Below are positions 33,195 through 44,600 of a DNA stretch of 64,000 bases, piece by piece. This DNA is from Corbicula japonica. Lineage: Eukaryota > Mollusca > Bivalvia > Venerida > Cyrenidae. The notes beneath the pieces are model-generated. The model was given only the letters and a program-made list of their open reading frames with translations, was not told the DNA's origin and did no database searches. The position numbers were made by a program, and so were the translations under genes. The stretch lies in contig JAZAYU010000085.1 of assembly GCA_038501625.1 (NCBI GenBank), positions 1,093,193-1,157,192 on the forward strand, in the 5' to 3' direction. Every line of letters begins with the position of its first letter. The first letter of the stretch is position 1.

Positions 33195-35430
33195 GGTGTT
33201 AGATTGAAAGGACAATATAACGAGTGGCAAATACAAAATATATCTACGGACTTACGACTTTTTTCTGCTGGTTCATAGTATTGCTGTTGTGCTTGTAAAA
33301 AATGGCTGTTAAGGAGTTCCCATGAAATTTCAGAACTCATTTTTTAAGAATCGTGCAACCCCAATCTGTGTTTAAATAATGACTTTAAACAAATCCTTTG
33401 AAAATGTTTATCATGTCACGTCTGATTCAAGATAATTGTATTTTAATGGAATGAGTTCTTCAATTAATCGAGCATTTGTAAACAAGACGTGATGAATAAT
33501 GCTTATATTTTGTAACAAATAACTTTTGTTTTATTCCTTCTAAATCTTTGATTTATTTTGTAACTCAGATTGTACATGTTTTCAATGCTCGTTTCGATAC
33601 AAAAGTAAACGTTATGATTTCATACTTGGTTTAAACATTTTTTATTTCATGTAAATATAATACAAAACACCTACCACATTAAAAAACAACAACATGAATG
33701 CGTCAGAACTGTCAGTGAAACAAACCTTATCACAAAGATTATCAAGACTAGAGTACGAAACAACAGACTAGTGCGATTTCTCATTCATAATCTAAAGGTG
33801 CATGCTTCGTCTTAAATATTTAATTTATGTGGTATAACTTAAACTATATACTTAAAAGTCATTTATGACAAATTGAATATCAACCTCTATTTTACACGTA
33901 TTAGTTCTTAGTATCTGCCTAAATAGTTGTACCTGCCTTAGCAGCCACATGCATTCATCAACCATCTGTCCATACAGACACATTTTGTCACTCCCTTGGG
34001 TAGCAGCTTAACGCAGGTTTGTACATGAAATGTTTTCATTTAACTTTAATATAATTAAAGCCGTTGTGTTAGAGTGCCTCAAACATCCCCGTTCACACAA
34101 AAGCATAACGTACATCTAACAAGGTTATAATTTGCTGATAAATAGCATGATCAGAAAAATCTTAAATTAGTTTGCATTTAAATTTAAATATTTTATATGT
34201 TCAAAAACAATCATTCAATTGTTTATTTCATGTACTTATAGGGTATTCATTCAAGCAAAGTCCTTTTTTAAAGGGTAGACCTTCTGTGATTAAGAAAGAT
34301 ATCAAAAACAGACAATATAACTACAAACTTTCAAATTAACTGGTAACATTACCAAAGAGCCACCATCAACTTTGATGATTCGATTTAATAATTCAGTTGG
34401 GAAGCATCAATAAGTTATTATGCATACTTAATGTAGTCAAACGATTTCCTTTGATAATTCAACGACTTTTCCTAATAGATCGAGTTTACATAATAGACAG
34501 TATTAAGGTTTATTGCAGAGTTCAGCGATTTAATAAATAAACATTTCGAGCATATTCCCCCATTTCTTTCATTGAAAACCACTTGTTGAAAGCTTCGATT
34601 TTCCTCGAATTTCTTTAATTTTAAAAAATATTAATGATCTTCATTTGAAGTATTCCAAAACTGAAAGAAAAGAAAATGATGTAAACTCTACTATTTCTAT
34701 ATCAAGTTTTTAATATTCCGAAAGCTGAAAAAAGGCTGTTTAATGTAAAATCTTGCCATATTGTTGTTCATTGAAATGATTGATGTCTAACATTTTAAAT
34801 CAACATTCAATAGGTATATACCAGTGCTCAAAATCTAAAATATTAACGTGTTATAATTATGCATGTTCAAGGTATGTCGTTCGTAGACTATACATATTCC
34901 ATAATTATACTTTAAAGACACCGGTAAGTTTTGCTGAGGGTCAATGGAATTTAAGGGATTTGGCCTTAGGAAAGAAAGACGAGCAACAGTTACTGTAAAA
35001 TAGCTGTTTTGCAATTGAGGCCCGGCTGCATAAGCTGTACATGTAATACAGTATGAGTTTAGAAGTGACTGTAAATTTAAAACAATGAAAACCATTTATT
35101 TAGAAACATATAAACAGCAATTGAAATTAACGCTATGTTTAGTTGATAATTTGTAAACAGTGTCAGATGGTGAAAATATAAAATTACGGCGTTTATAGAC
35201 GCTTAAGGTTTAACGATTAGATGGGCCTCATCTATAGTGGATGATAGCTTGATGTACTGATATAAGTATAGTTGCACAAAAAGAGTGTACATGTATGATT
35301 ATACAGTATAAAATTAAAAGGCTGTACCATTCATTCCCTTTCATGTGTATCTGGCAATTAAGCAGAATTATGTAATTGTTTAAAATGGAGTATCACAAGA
35401 AGAAAATATTGGAAACATTTCAATAATTTC
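33195..35430. other. AT-rich non-coding stretch, nothing recognised
   Basis: No repeat edges, TIRs, splice-bounded open frames or RNA genes that I can support. Short open frames on both strands (34780-34998, 34835-35095) overlap and look random. Confidence 0.5.
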
Positions 35431-35639
35431 TGATGGAAAGCATCCCAAATAATAACAAATCACTAAAGACTTTAAGACACTTCCTTATATTTATGGAAAT
35501 TGATTCAGGTTTCTTAGTTAACGATTACATTTCAATTAATTGGGTGAAAGTATTATGTGTGTTTAACAAGACTTTACAGAACCATTTTCCCCAATGTTTC
35601 ACTGGTTCTATGGTAAATGCAAAGAAAAAATCACCAAAC

Positions 35640-35755
35640 TATAAATTGGACTTACTACCCATAAACAGACTAAATCAAACCGAACCTATAGTATTCACAT
35701 ATTTGTCTTGTTCGATGGCTTTCGAAATTCCATTTTCATCTAATTGCATATTTTG
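35640..35755 (+). repeat. GCTCAACC-family dispersed repeat, partial
   Basis: TTACTACCCATAAACAGACT, AAATCAAACCGAACCTATAG and TTCGATGGCTTTCGAAATTC match family blocks. This repeat makes up the middle of the 143-codon open frame 35433-35864, which is therefore unlikely to be a gene. Confidence 0.6.
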
Positions 35756-35774
35756 TATTTCATTTCAGTTCTGT

Positions 35775-36041
35775 TTAACACCCAGGCTTGCAGATGAGCC
35801 AGCTTCGAATCCGATAGGCAATTCTGTCGACATTGTATCCCTCTGGACAAATAGTCCCTTGTGAAGTGTTCAGATAAGAGTCCTGGATTGTTTGGTTGAT
35901 TTTTGTAAATACTTGCAAAGGAATCTCGTTAACACGAAAATGTATCCTTTCAAACCGTACTGTGTGTATTTCTGTTGCTGCACTCAGAAGTTCGTTTTGT
36001 CGAAGACTGACATCTTTGACGATGTCTACAATTGAATCACG
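35775..36041 (-). CDS. candidate exon or ORF remnant, unrecognised
   Basis: On the - strand an open stretch of 88 codons ends at a TAA (35775-35777). It contains DIVKDVSLRQNELLSAATEI, FERIHFRVNEIPLQVFTKIN and TICPEGYNVDRIAYRIRSW, then KPGC at the end. Composition and codon use look protein-like, and GC is above the surroundings. It has no ATG start. An acceptor-like TTCAATTGTAG could begin it near 36027, making it a terminal exon. I do not recognise the family. It may also be a piece of a mobile element. Confidence 0.3.
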   Translation of the reverse strand, partial: RDSIVDIVKDVSLRQNELLSAATEIHTVRFERIHFRVNEIPLQVFTKINQTIQDSYLNTSQGTICPEGYNVDRIAYRIRSWLICKPGC

Positions 36042-36195
36042 TCAATTTTATCTTTTCCGATGCCTGCTACACGTTCTGACTTAGTAAAGTAGAGCGAACA
36101 TTTTTTTTTCATCGGGCTATTGAAAATTCGTGTCAAAATTTAAAATTAATAATAAATAGTCACCGGTGAATATACCTAAGTTGCAATTGCTCACT

Positions 36196-37077
36196 TTTTA
36201 ACCAGCGAAGCTGGTTTTACTAATCACAATTCTGAAATCGGTATCAAACCAACTGGCAAACGGCGATTTACGCATTTCAGAGAAATCAGAGTAAGTAAAG
36301 TAGTCCCCAAGTTTCCTGTTACGTGTTAAAGTTGGTATTAACTACGTCATGTTGATAGGATAAAACCGGTGCGGTGCATCAATGGTCAAATTCATCTGTA
36401 CGACAGTTTGATTAAATGTAAAATCGGTGCGGTTCATATTTCTAGGACTTGATCGGTGCGGTGCAACAATGGTCAAACATTGTCCGTGTCCGCGATTTTT
36501 CACAATGAAGGAAACAATTATATATTTCTTATTTCAAATAACTGCATAAACTTTCCCATCGATGGGGTCTCACTTTTTATATCATTTTTCGTGTTCATTA
36601 TGTCTTTGGGATGTCAGTACACAGATTTCACTATTATAATTTTTTGCTTAAAACCCTTTAGTCAATATATACGCCTTTCATCAAATAGGTTACCAGTTCA
36701 GGTCCCGATCAGCTGGCACAATAGTGCCATCTGATCTGGATCTAAAATTTGTGATTACTGGTCAGAAAAAAATGATCATAAAAGCGAACAGTTCAAATCC
36801 TAATCAGATCGCACAGATGTGCCAGCTGATATGGATCTAAACTGTTCGCCCAAGCTATGAAGGTATATCTATGGAGTAAAGGGTTAACAGAAGCCTTCAT
36901 CCAGATAAAACATGGAAACCCTTATTTCCACTATCATTTAGACAAGAGGAAGTTCTTTGCGAGTGAACCAAGTTTTTTTGCTTTTTCGTAAATGGATACA
37001 TGTATGAGAATCATGGCACTGGTTATTCTCAATAAGCAAAATCGCTTCGCTGGTTTTCTGTACTTTCAGTACTTTGA
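36196..37077 (-). mobile_element. TIR-bounded DNA element, short copy (AACCAGCGAAGC termini)
   Basis: Inverted relative to 27801-29940. The ends are AACCAGCGAAGCTGGTTTT at 36200 and GCTTCGCTGGTTTTCTGTAC then TTTCAGTACTTTGAT at 37047-37077. Outer parts match the long copy and the central 160 bp do not. That centre repeats ATCGGTGCGGT-type motifs three times (near 36366, 36423 and 36450). Probably a deletion or alternative-core derivative. Confidence 0.65.
36652..36886. mobile_element. nested MITE (AACCCTTT termini), copy 3
   Basis: Inverse of 27993-28228, with AACCCTTTAGTCAATATATA and ATGGAGTAAAGGGTT at its ends and the same GATC-rich modules. Its presence in both host copies means it inserted before the host element multiplied. 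Confidence 0.7.
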
Positions 37078-37085
37078 TTGTCTTT

Positions 37086-37893
37086 AATTTTTTCGGCGTT
37101 ATTCGGCGTTAGCTGTCTAAGCTCACTTTTGACCTAGTTTTTCGACCAATGAAATATTGTAAATAAAATTTATTATGCAAGGGGAAAATTAAATATATTA
37201 TTTTGATTGGTTATTAGTGGGTCTTGTTAATGATTACCGTAACGATTTTTATATTGTATGTAAGTATTTACCTGGCACTTATATGTTCTGGCATTTTCGT
37301 TTTAAAAAGCGATAATTGTATTGGAGAAAAAGATATTTACGGTATAAATAACCAGTTAAGTCAATTGATTGCTTTAATACGATTTTATATGGAATATTCA
37401 TAGGTGTCAGGTAAAAACTCGAGTACAATACACAGTGTAAAACGACAGAGAAGTGCAGATATTTCTGGTTCTTACTGGTTCCTTTCTAGTTCCTTTGATA
37501 CTGATTGTTAATTTCAAGTCCAGAAATTCAAAACGCCTTGGTGTAGTGGTTATCACACTCGCCCCTCAAGCGGAGGCCCCGGGTTCAATACTCAGGACGG
37601 ACACTCTCTTTTAAAGTTAATTTACGTAAAAGTTGGTAGATTTCGCTCTTGTAACAAGTTGTTATTATTTTCATTTATTGTATTTTAATGAAATTTTTCA
37701 TCATTAGTACTAACTCTACAAGAGCTACTTTATTGAAACTGAATAAATGTACAGTTAATGTTAAACATTCTTCTTTAATCGACGTATTATCACCAGACGA
37801 AATTTTTGCACGGTCTTTATTTCCTTCTTTCTTATATATAAAAATCTTTTCCATCAACGCCGTTTATCTTTTTTAAAGATATTTCTTGTTTAG
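37086..37893 (+). mobile_element. dispersed element with internal tRNA-like sequence, copy 2
   Basis: Matches 4362-5360 from CGGCGTTAGCTGTCTAAGCT to GCCGTTTATC and AAAGATATTTCTTG. It starts 9 bp after the TIR element just upstream ends. It has its own extra block (37218-37320) and lacks parts of the other copy. Confidence 0.65.
37534..37606 (+). pseudogene. tRNA-like sequence inside dispersed element (Val-like)
   Basis: CTTGGTGTAGTGGTTATCAC matches the D-arm region of animal tRNA-Val closely. TCGCCCCTCAAGCGGAGG takes the anticodon-arm place, and CCGGGTTCAATACTCAGG the T arm. The anticodon loop lacks the expected T33, so it is probably not a functional tRNA. Confidence 0.5.
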
Positions 37894-37894
37894 A

Positions 37895-39660
37895 TATAAA
37901 TTGACTTGACACGTTAACTGTCATAAACAGACTCTGATCATTAGTGTTTCATACTTTTAATACAAGTATTATTGAATTGGGAAAAGTTTTACGCGAGTTA
38001 TCGTACTTTAAACTAAAACAAATAGCATGCTACAACATCTCAGGCGAACCGAAAACGACCATTTTTGTGTAGGCGCTGTCGTCGAACGGCGGCTATGAAG
38101 CATCATAGGATACCATTAACCGTTTTATTGGTAAGATTATACTTTTTAATGTAACAGCTGATTTCAGTATCAAAAAATACACAGTAATTCAGACTTGCGT
38201 GACAAACCTTCACTAGCAATCATATTTTCGCACTGTCAATTCCAAAACGGTTACTCAACATGTTCACTTGATATTTTGTAGTAGGAAATTTGATTTTTGT
38301 TATTGCTTTGTTATCAATTTTTATGTCTTTAATCTATGTGTCCAGAGGAGGGTTGTTATGTTGTGTCTTACATTTCACTTCTTTTCGACACATAATCCCT
38401 AATAATTATCTGTGTAGGAGATATGACAGTTTTTGCGAAACAGGATCCTTTATAATTACTAGTGTAGGAGAACATTCACTTTTTTGATACATGATACTTA
38501 AATGAATAGTTTTATAGTACTGGTAAACAGTGGATTTTAAGTTGAAAGTTGTTAACGGTATTCTGACTTATATAAGCCAAAAAAACCCTTCAAGCTGGAG
38601 TCCTTGAAATATCAACTTTAAATGTAATTACTACGATAAAAATTTACCACGAGAGTCTTGAATAACATTATGTTTTTCTTGCAGGCCGCTGGTATCATTT
38701 ACACCACCAGCTATTTTGTAAATTATTTTGTGTACAATTTTTCAGAGCATGTGGTATAGCGATAATGAAGACATACTTTTTCATAGAAAGTATTAAAAAT
38801 TACATTTTGTTGAGTGAATCAATGAAGTTGGTTTTGTTATAAGTTGAAGCGTATATACGTGAATATAAAAGCGGTAAAAGAAGAGCTGCATTTTAAATGG
38901 CGTGCTTGTTTTGTAAACAATTGCACCGATGAATAATCACGCATACATAAAAATTATCATTCCGATGTTGTAACATTTTCTTTATTATTTGTTGCGTCTT
39001 GCTATTGGAGATTAATAGCGTAGCTTTTAATGATATGCATATTTTTCTTTTGTATACATTTAACCTCAAAGGGAATCCAATTGGCTTTCGTGTCGGACCT
39101 AAGCCAGCTAATTTGGGACACGCAATATCAGCCACAACCGCTGATATGATAAACGTCACCTTTGACTTATTTGCACTGAAGATTTTTAGGCCGCCTTACC
39201 GAACAAACAGTGCTACATGTAAAATAATTTAAAAATTACACGTTCATGAAACATGATAGTAAAGTCTGCCAAACTTTGATATTCAGCAGCTGCAGATCAT
39301 TTCAGTTTATCGGAAATTGTATACCGATAACATTTCTTACATAAAAGGTTAAATTATTGGCTGAATTTCTGACAGTGGTCTTTTATCAATTTTAAATTTC
39401 AATTTTCAAATTTTTTTTGTTCGGGAATAAATAATTTATGATAGAACTGTCCGGAATACCGAAACTATCAGTTCAATAGAAAAGTTGGCTTACATATTAC
39501 TCCACGTTTTTGCAGACACACTGAGGTATTTCAATATAGGAATTCAACATCAGTATCGTATCTTGGCCTATTTCTTGAAAAATCAAAATTTGATTAATAT
39601 CTGTTAAATCTGTTCGGACTTTCACGAAAAGAATAGAATATTATAGTTCATAATAGAGAC
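37895..39660. other. AT-rich non-coding stretch, nothing recognised
   Basis: No supported genes. Short frames 38290-38487, 38893-39159 and 38999-39232 overlap on opposite strands and lack recognisable motifs. The last two share a GC-richer patch near 39070-39150. Confidence 0.4.
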
Positions 39661-39663
39661 TAT

Positions 39664-39872
39664 GGAAGTGTCGTTATTTTTGCAAGTAAAGATTGCCTTT
39701 TTGTAACAAACGAGCTGATGCATGCATATCTGGAATAGCCACACTGAAAATACACAGCCTTCCCACACAGACAAAAAAGCAGAATCTAGGGTGAACAAAT
39801 CTTACACTTGCCTCCAACAAAGTCTCATAAAAAACAAGTACAAGTTGTCTTGGTGAATTACCTCCCACCTAC
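39664..39872 (-). repeat. GGAGGCTG-family dispersed repeat, partial
   Basis: GATGCATGCATATCTGGAAT, ACACAGCCTTCCCACACAG and CAAGTACAAGTTGTCTTGG match both ends of the family on the - strand, with the middle shortened. Confidence 0.6.
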
Positions 39873-39874
39873 TG

Positions 39875-41300
39875 ATCAATTCGACAATAATGCATGCAAA
39901 AGTACACAACGTATAAAACATAAGAAGCTAATGGTATAGTCGAGCAGAAAAGAATGGATGGTACTCAATGAGCTGGAGTCAATGCAGCAAGAACACGATG
40001 GCAGAAATAGAAGAAACAGATGAGATTCTACGTTGCGGCTGCCGTTAATGGAGAAAATGTCTTTTTTATTATTTGTTATAAAACAGAAATTGTTTAACAT
40101 ACGTAAGTTAAAAAGTTAGAATTTGAAAACGGCTGTCAATTATAACCCTTAGACTACATGTCGATTCAGTGTAGTTCGTTTCTAATAAACCGACAGATAT
40201 ATGAAGAGACGAAAAACGACTCATATCTTAATAACGCTTGATATCGAATTTTTATGTGCTACGTAAATGCTATTTGTTACCATCCATGCTTAATATCATT
40301 AAACTTTTCAGAAAAACAAAACAGTCTTAAAACTCCAGCTAGTGAGTTTGCATGCTTACTGGAAAGTTAAATGTGAATGCCCTGTAAGTTGAGAAATTAA
40401 AAGCCTGGTGAACAGCAAGCCTGTCTGATCCTGTAATCTCTACGATTTTCACAATTTACATGCAATAACTTTAACTTTCTTGCATGTTCTTAATTTGTAA
40501 AAGACGCATTAAAATCTGCATATTGATGGGAACTTATGTCACGAACCATAAATTTTACTGGATTTTGCGTTTGCACAAATAAAGAAACGACGATATTCAA
40601 ACATCACAATCAGCTATCTTATGGTAGATGTTAGTAATTATGTAATAATGGTGATAAGAAACACCTCGAACTGAACATCATGCATTCTTATTGTTGTTAT
40701 CGTTGGATACTTGTAACGCAACGGCGAGAATATTACAGAAAACGATAAAAAAAATGTATAAAGTTGATACACATATTTATATCAATTATCTTGCCGATTA
40801 ATTTCGTTACAAAATTTTGATAAAATGTGTTTTCCAACACAAAAACACAAATGCATGCCATCATTCTTTTAATTTATCCCTTTTAGAACAAGGTTATCGG
40901 TATCACAAATTAAGAAAAACATTTGCAAGTTTGATCGCCGATACCCAGATGCAATTTAAAAATAATGGTGCAGTTGAAATAAAATAAATATATTGAAGAA
41001 TAATAAAAATGAGAGTTGGCGGCCATTTATATATCATACCGTTAACAATTTATAATAACCGCGGATCAAAGAACAGTTTAATAAAACTCTTTATTTAAAT
41101 TATAAAAAATTAATGCCTCAAAATGTTAACTATTTGTGTACTAACTAATTGCACTGTTAATACGTGAAATGAGTATTTACTCGATGACCTAATTGAGAAT
41201 TGTTTCAATCAGCAAGAACACGATTGAAGCAATAAAAGAAACGGATCGACCTATGATTTTTGTTAAGATTTTCCAAGTAAATTTAATAATCCACTGCCCA
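39875..41300. other. AT-rich non-coding stretch, nothing recognised
   Basis: Short frames only, with no repeat edges or RNA genes that I can support. Confidence 0.45.
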
Positions 41301-41307
41301 CGTCATG

Positions 41308-41815
41308 CAACCAAGATTTCTTTGAGTATAAAGTTTTACTATACAAGAAGCAAATATTCGTGTTTCAAATAAAAAGTTTCAGATTAAAGTAAACATTTAA
41401 CAATAGCTATTATATGCATCAATGAATGGTAAAATTGCAATTCAAATTTGCTTACATGCCAAAGTTCGATATTGACAGAGATAAAAAATAAACAAAATAT
41501 GTAAAATGCATAAAAAGAAAAGTCACGTGCACAATGCAAAAGATAGAGAGCTTATACATTTATATATCCAAAAAGTACGATACAAGAGGTTATTTGGAAC
41601 TATAAGTGCCAAAATTTGTTTGATACATTCGAAGTGTGATAAGTGATCGTAACTAGGAGTTTTATTATAACTTAAGCTATAATTAAAGTTAAAAACGTCT
41701 AAATTAATTTTAAATTTAACACTTGTCATAAACCAAGATTTCTTTAAGTATTAAGTTTGACTAGACAAGAAGCAAACACTTGTGTATCAAATAAAATGTT
41801 TCAGATTAAAGTAAA
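41308..41815 (+). repeat. direct duplication of about 88 bp, 423 bp apart
   Basis: AACCAAGATTTCTTTGAGTA at 41308 and a near match at 41731, both continuing through CAAGAAGCAAA and GTTTCAGATTAAAGTAAA. Possibly a remnant of a longer tandem duplication. Confidence 0.6.
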
Positions 41816-42091
41816 GTGGTATTTGCTGTCAAATGTATGCATGTTCCGTACATTTGAGCACTCGTGCTACTCTGTACAACAAGAAAGACAAAGTTCAACC
41901 GCACGAGTAACTGCAAAATTTCTTATTTCTTCAATACACAAGGAACTGGTTTGCTTGTCAGGACCTTAAAAATAAGCTCAAACAATGGTCTTGAAATTAT
42001 AAATTGTGGTAAGACCGTTTTATGTACTTTTGGACTTATTGACGGCTGTATAAAGTCTCCACGTATATTTAAAAAGTGTTGTTATCAATAA

Positions 42092-42265
42092 CCAATTTTG
42101 AATGCTGTTAAGCACGATTCATATAATATGTATGTGCAAATATTGAGTGCTGGGCGGCATGAAGTGCGATATGCATTTACATAATTTCATATGATTTGGC
42201 TAAATCAAACCTAGCCATCAATATTGGTCTTGTGCGTTGGCATTCAAAGTTCCTTTTCATGTATT
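42092..42265 (+). repeat. GCTCAACC-family dispersed repeat, diverged
   Basis: Left end TGTTAAGCACGATTCATATA, then GCGATATGCATTTACATAAT, GGCTAAATCAAACCTAGCC, and GTTGGCATTCAAAGTTCC at the right. Confidence 0.6.
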
Positions 42266-43360
42266 TAACATTTTATTTTGATAGGCTGTTAATGATTGAG
42301 ACCGGCCGTTAGTGTCAGTTTGATGATCTTTAAATTGTTTTGATTTTATTGCGTTATTAAAAGTTATACATATTAAGTTTGTCTTTTTGAAACATAACAA
42401 AGTAATCAAGTTGGTTACATTTATATGTAATCTTGTAACAACGATTGAATACATGCATGAACGTGCGTATAAACTTAGCTTCTATACTTCAAAATAAAGT
42501 ACACAATTAAAAAAAAAGGATTATTTAAAGTGCATTCATTTCACGCGTTTAACGTTTTAACCGATTTCTGTGAAGAAGAACTACCTACACATGCAATTAT
42601 ACTATGTTACGAAATGTAGCAAGTAAGTTCAGGTACGAGGTACTTATATTTAAAGGTCAGTCCCTGGAAATATAAAATGGTTTAAATTGTGAAAAATGTA
42701 AGAATGACCTTTTCAACATTTCTGAAGTAAAAAGGGCAATATTCGGAGTGCTAGCTTAACAATCCATTAGTGTCAGCCGAAGTTGTAATATTTTTCGAGT
42801 TAGCTACGTAATATTATACGAGACATATATATTCACTGCTACTTGACGTTGGATTAATTAAAGACGTTCATGTTGAGCTTTTGTAAATGGCTGATAGGAA
42901 TGTATCAACATTGATGTGCAGCACGTTCTAACATCCGGAAATAGAGTATCTTAAATATAATCATGTATTAGAAACGAATTGAGCAAACACAAAGTGCTGA
43001 TCTTTCATTATCAGTGTTTTGGTCGATAAAAACAGAAGTGAGCTTTCTGTATAAACATGAGAAACCTTGTGGCATTATAATAATCTTGACAACCTTTTTA
43101 GTAAGTTATCATGCAAAAGAATGCAGTTTGCATGCAGGTTTTGAGATGGTGAGCAAATAAATTATGATATTAAGGCCTTATACTTTAACAAAGTAAAAGG
43201 TTGTTATGGATTATTTAATGTACAAACAAATATATATATCTATGTATAGAAATATATAAATATCTTCATGTTAACGAGAATACTGATAAAAGTTCACCGT
43301 CACTTTGTTTACAAGTGTTCTCACTGACAATTAAATTAATATTGTCAGCAAATCAAATGT

Positions 43361-44542
43361 TTAACATGTCGTTTCTTTTGTATTGAAATAAGATATCTTG
43401 CGGTTACTATTGCTGTGAACCTGGTCGCTCTGGTTACGTAACCAGAGCGGAAAACGAGTGGTCAAGCACGGAGCACTGCAAAATGTCTTTTTGAATGTGT
43501 TCCAGAACTTCTCACTGAACCAGCAATACAACACAAAGTTAAAAGATGACCTTAGCACAAGTAATAGTATCGTAATGTACGACAAAAGATTGTAATGCTC
43601 GAATAACGTATCTGGATTCAGCTGCTTCAGAATCCCTAGGATCACAAAAGGAGCTTCACAAATAAAGAAAACCACTACCACACTTATAAGCATCATTGTA
43701 ATTTTGATTTCCTCCCCTGTGATTATAGTTTGAACGTTGGCGTCTGTAGCCATGTGATAACGAAGATAATTGGTTGACCGGTGAATCTCACGAATTAGAC
43801 AAATGTTCAGAAATAGTAACAGTGAAAAGGGTAGGATAGCAAGTAGAATACAATCCACCCACGATGTAACAAGCCGGAAGGTATTGTTCTGGGCAAGCTT
43901 TGACACTTCTAGATACATCACGTCCTTCTGTAAACACGGTTCGCGAAATGACCGTACGTCGTATTTCAGAAAGTCTTGAATTCGTAAAAGTAAAGACAAA
44001 ATGTAAATGAACACTATGATTCCTCTTGCCCTTGCTACAGTACAAATCCCCATGGCCCGCAGGGGATGACATATGGCTATGTACCTTTCAATGGCCAGCA
44101 TCACTGTTAGCCAAACGGAAGCCATTAAAAATGCTGTTAGAATTATATAAATATAGGTCATTACAAAAATGTACTGGTAATGATTCTCACGGTTGAATTT
44201 GTTCTCAAAACATTTTGCTGACAATATCAACAAAAACACTAAATCGGAGATGGCCAGCGATATGAGATAACTGTTTGTGGACGTCGACATGGTCTTCTTG
44301 CTTAGAACAAGAACTGTCAGGATGATCCCCACTATCCCGATTGTGCTGATGATCGGTAGCAGTATGTGTATACACAGCTCGTATCCTGGTATTTCAAGGC
44401 CATCCCAGCTCATCGAGCAATGCGGTTCGAAGAAAAAGGAAACATTCTGGGTGTCTGTCTGGTTGTAAGCTGCAGAGTAATCATAATTGTAATAGTCTGG
44501 GTACTGGGTATATCCAGTAGAATGTTCATTTGAGTCATTCAT
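43361..44542 (-). CDS. rhodopsin-family neuropeptide GPCR, FMRFamide-receptor-like
   Basis: This 393-residue protein has seven predicted membrane segments: TM1 about 58-80, TM2 91-112, TM3 125-152, TM4 172-190, TM5 225-250, TM6 279-304 and TM7 315-341. Class A marks are Asp100 in TM2 (LAISD), ERY 152-154 ending TM3, RYIAICHPLRA in loop 2, a CEAPF variant of the TM6 CWxP motif, and NFVLYCWF replacing NPxxY in TM7, then helix 8 SEKFWNTFKK. The extracellular N terminus is Tyr/Asn-rich with sites at N2, N27 and N33. VWLTVMLAIERYIA and the TM7 pattern recall FMRFamide, sex-peptide and related peptide receptors, so peptide binding at the plasma membrane is likely; the ligand is unknown. The usual TM3-top Cys partner of the loop-2 disulfide is not visible, although Cys203 is present. 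An in-frame TGA 21 bases upstream fixes this ATG. Confidence 0.88.
   Translation of the reverse strand: MNDSNEHSTGYTQYPDYYNYDYSAAYNQTDTQNVSFFFEPHCSMSWDGLEIPGYELCIHILLPIISTIGIVGIILTVLVLSKKTMSTSTNSYLISLAISDLVFLLILSAKCFENKFNRENHYQYIFVMTYIYIILTAFLMASVWLTVMLAIERYIAICHPLRAMGICTVARARGIIVFIYILSLLLRIQDFLKYDVRSFREPCLQKDVMYLEVSKLAQNNTFRLVTSWVDCILLAILPFSLLLFLNICLIREIHRSTNYLRYHMATDANVQTIITGEEIKITMMLISVVVVFFICEAPFVILGILKQLNPDTLFEHYNLLSYITILLLVLRSSFNFVLYCWFSEKFWNTFKKTFCSAPCLTTRFPLWLRNQSDQVHSNSNRKISYFNTKETTC
43426..43449. repeat. perfect 24-bp palindrome in the receptor C-terminal codons
   Basis: CGCTCTGGTTAC/GTAACCAGAGCG is perfect with no loop. It encodes part of the cytoplasmic tail (LWLRNQSD region). 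Confidence 0.9.
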
Positions 44543-44600
44543 CCTGACACTGTTCGCGTCTCACTTAAGTGTTGTTCTTGTTGACCTGAAACATAAACAT
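44543..44600 (-). promoter_or_regulatory. 5' UTR segment and splice acceptor of the GPCR gene
   Basis: On the - strand TTTATGTTTCAG is followed by 43 bases of 5' UTR (GTCAACAAGAACAAC...) and the ATG. The acceptor implies at least one non-coding first exon farther right (above 44600), so the promoter is not adjacent to the coding exon. Confidence 0.6.

Noticed and set aside
35433..35864. 143-codon + strand open frame as a gene
   Set aside because: Its middle is a translated GCTCAACC-family dispersed repeat, and it has no motif or splice context.
38893..39232. Overlapping 88- and 77-codon frames on opposite strands
   Set aside because: No motif, no splice context, and the mirrored openness suggests composition.
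43788..44072. 94-codon - strand frame inside the receptor locus
   Set aside because: Overlaps the GPCR coding exon in another frame; a shadow.
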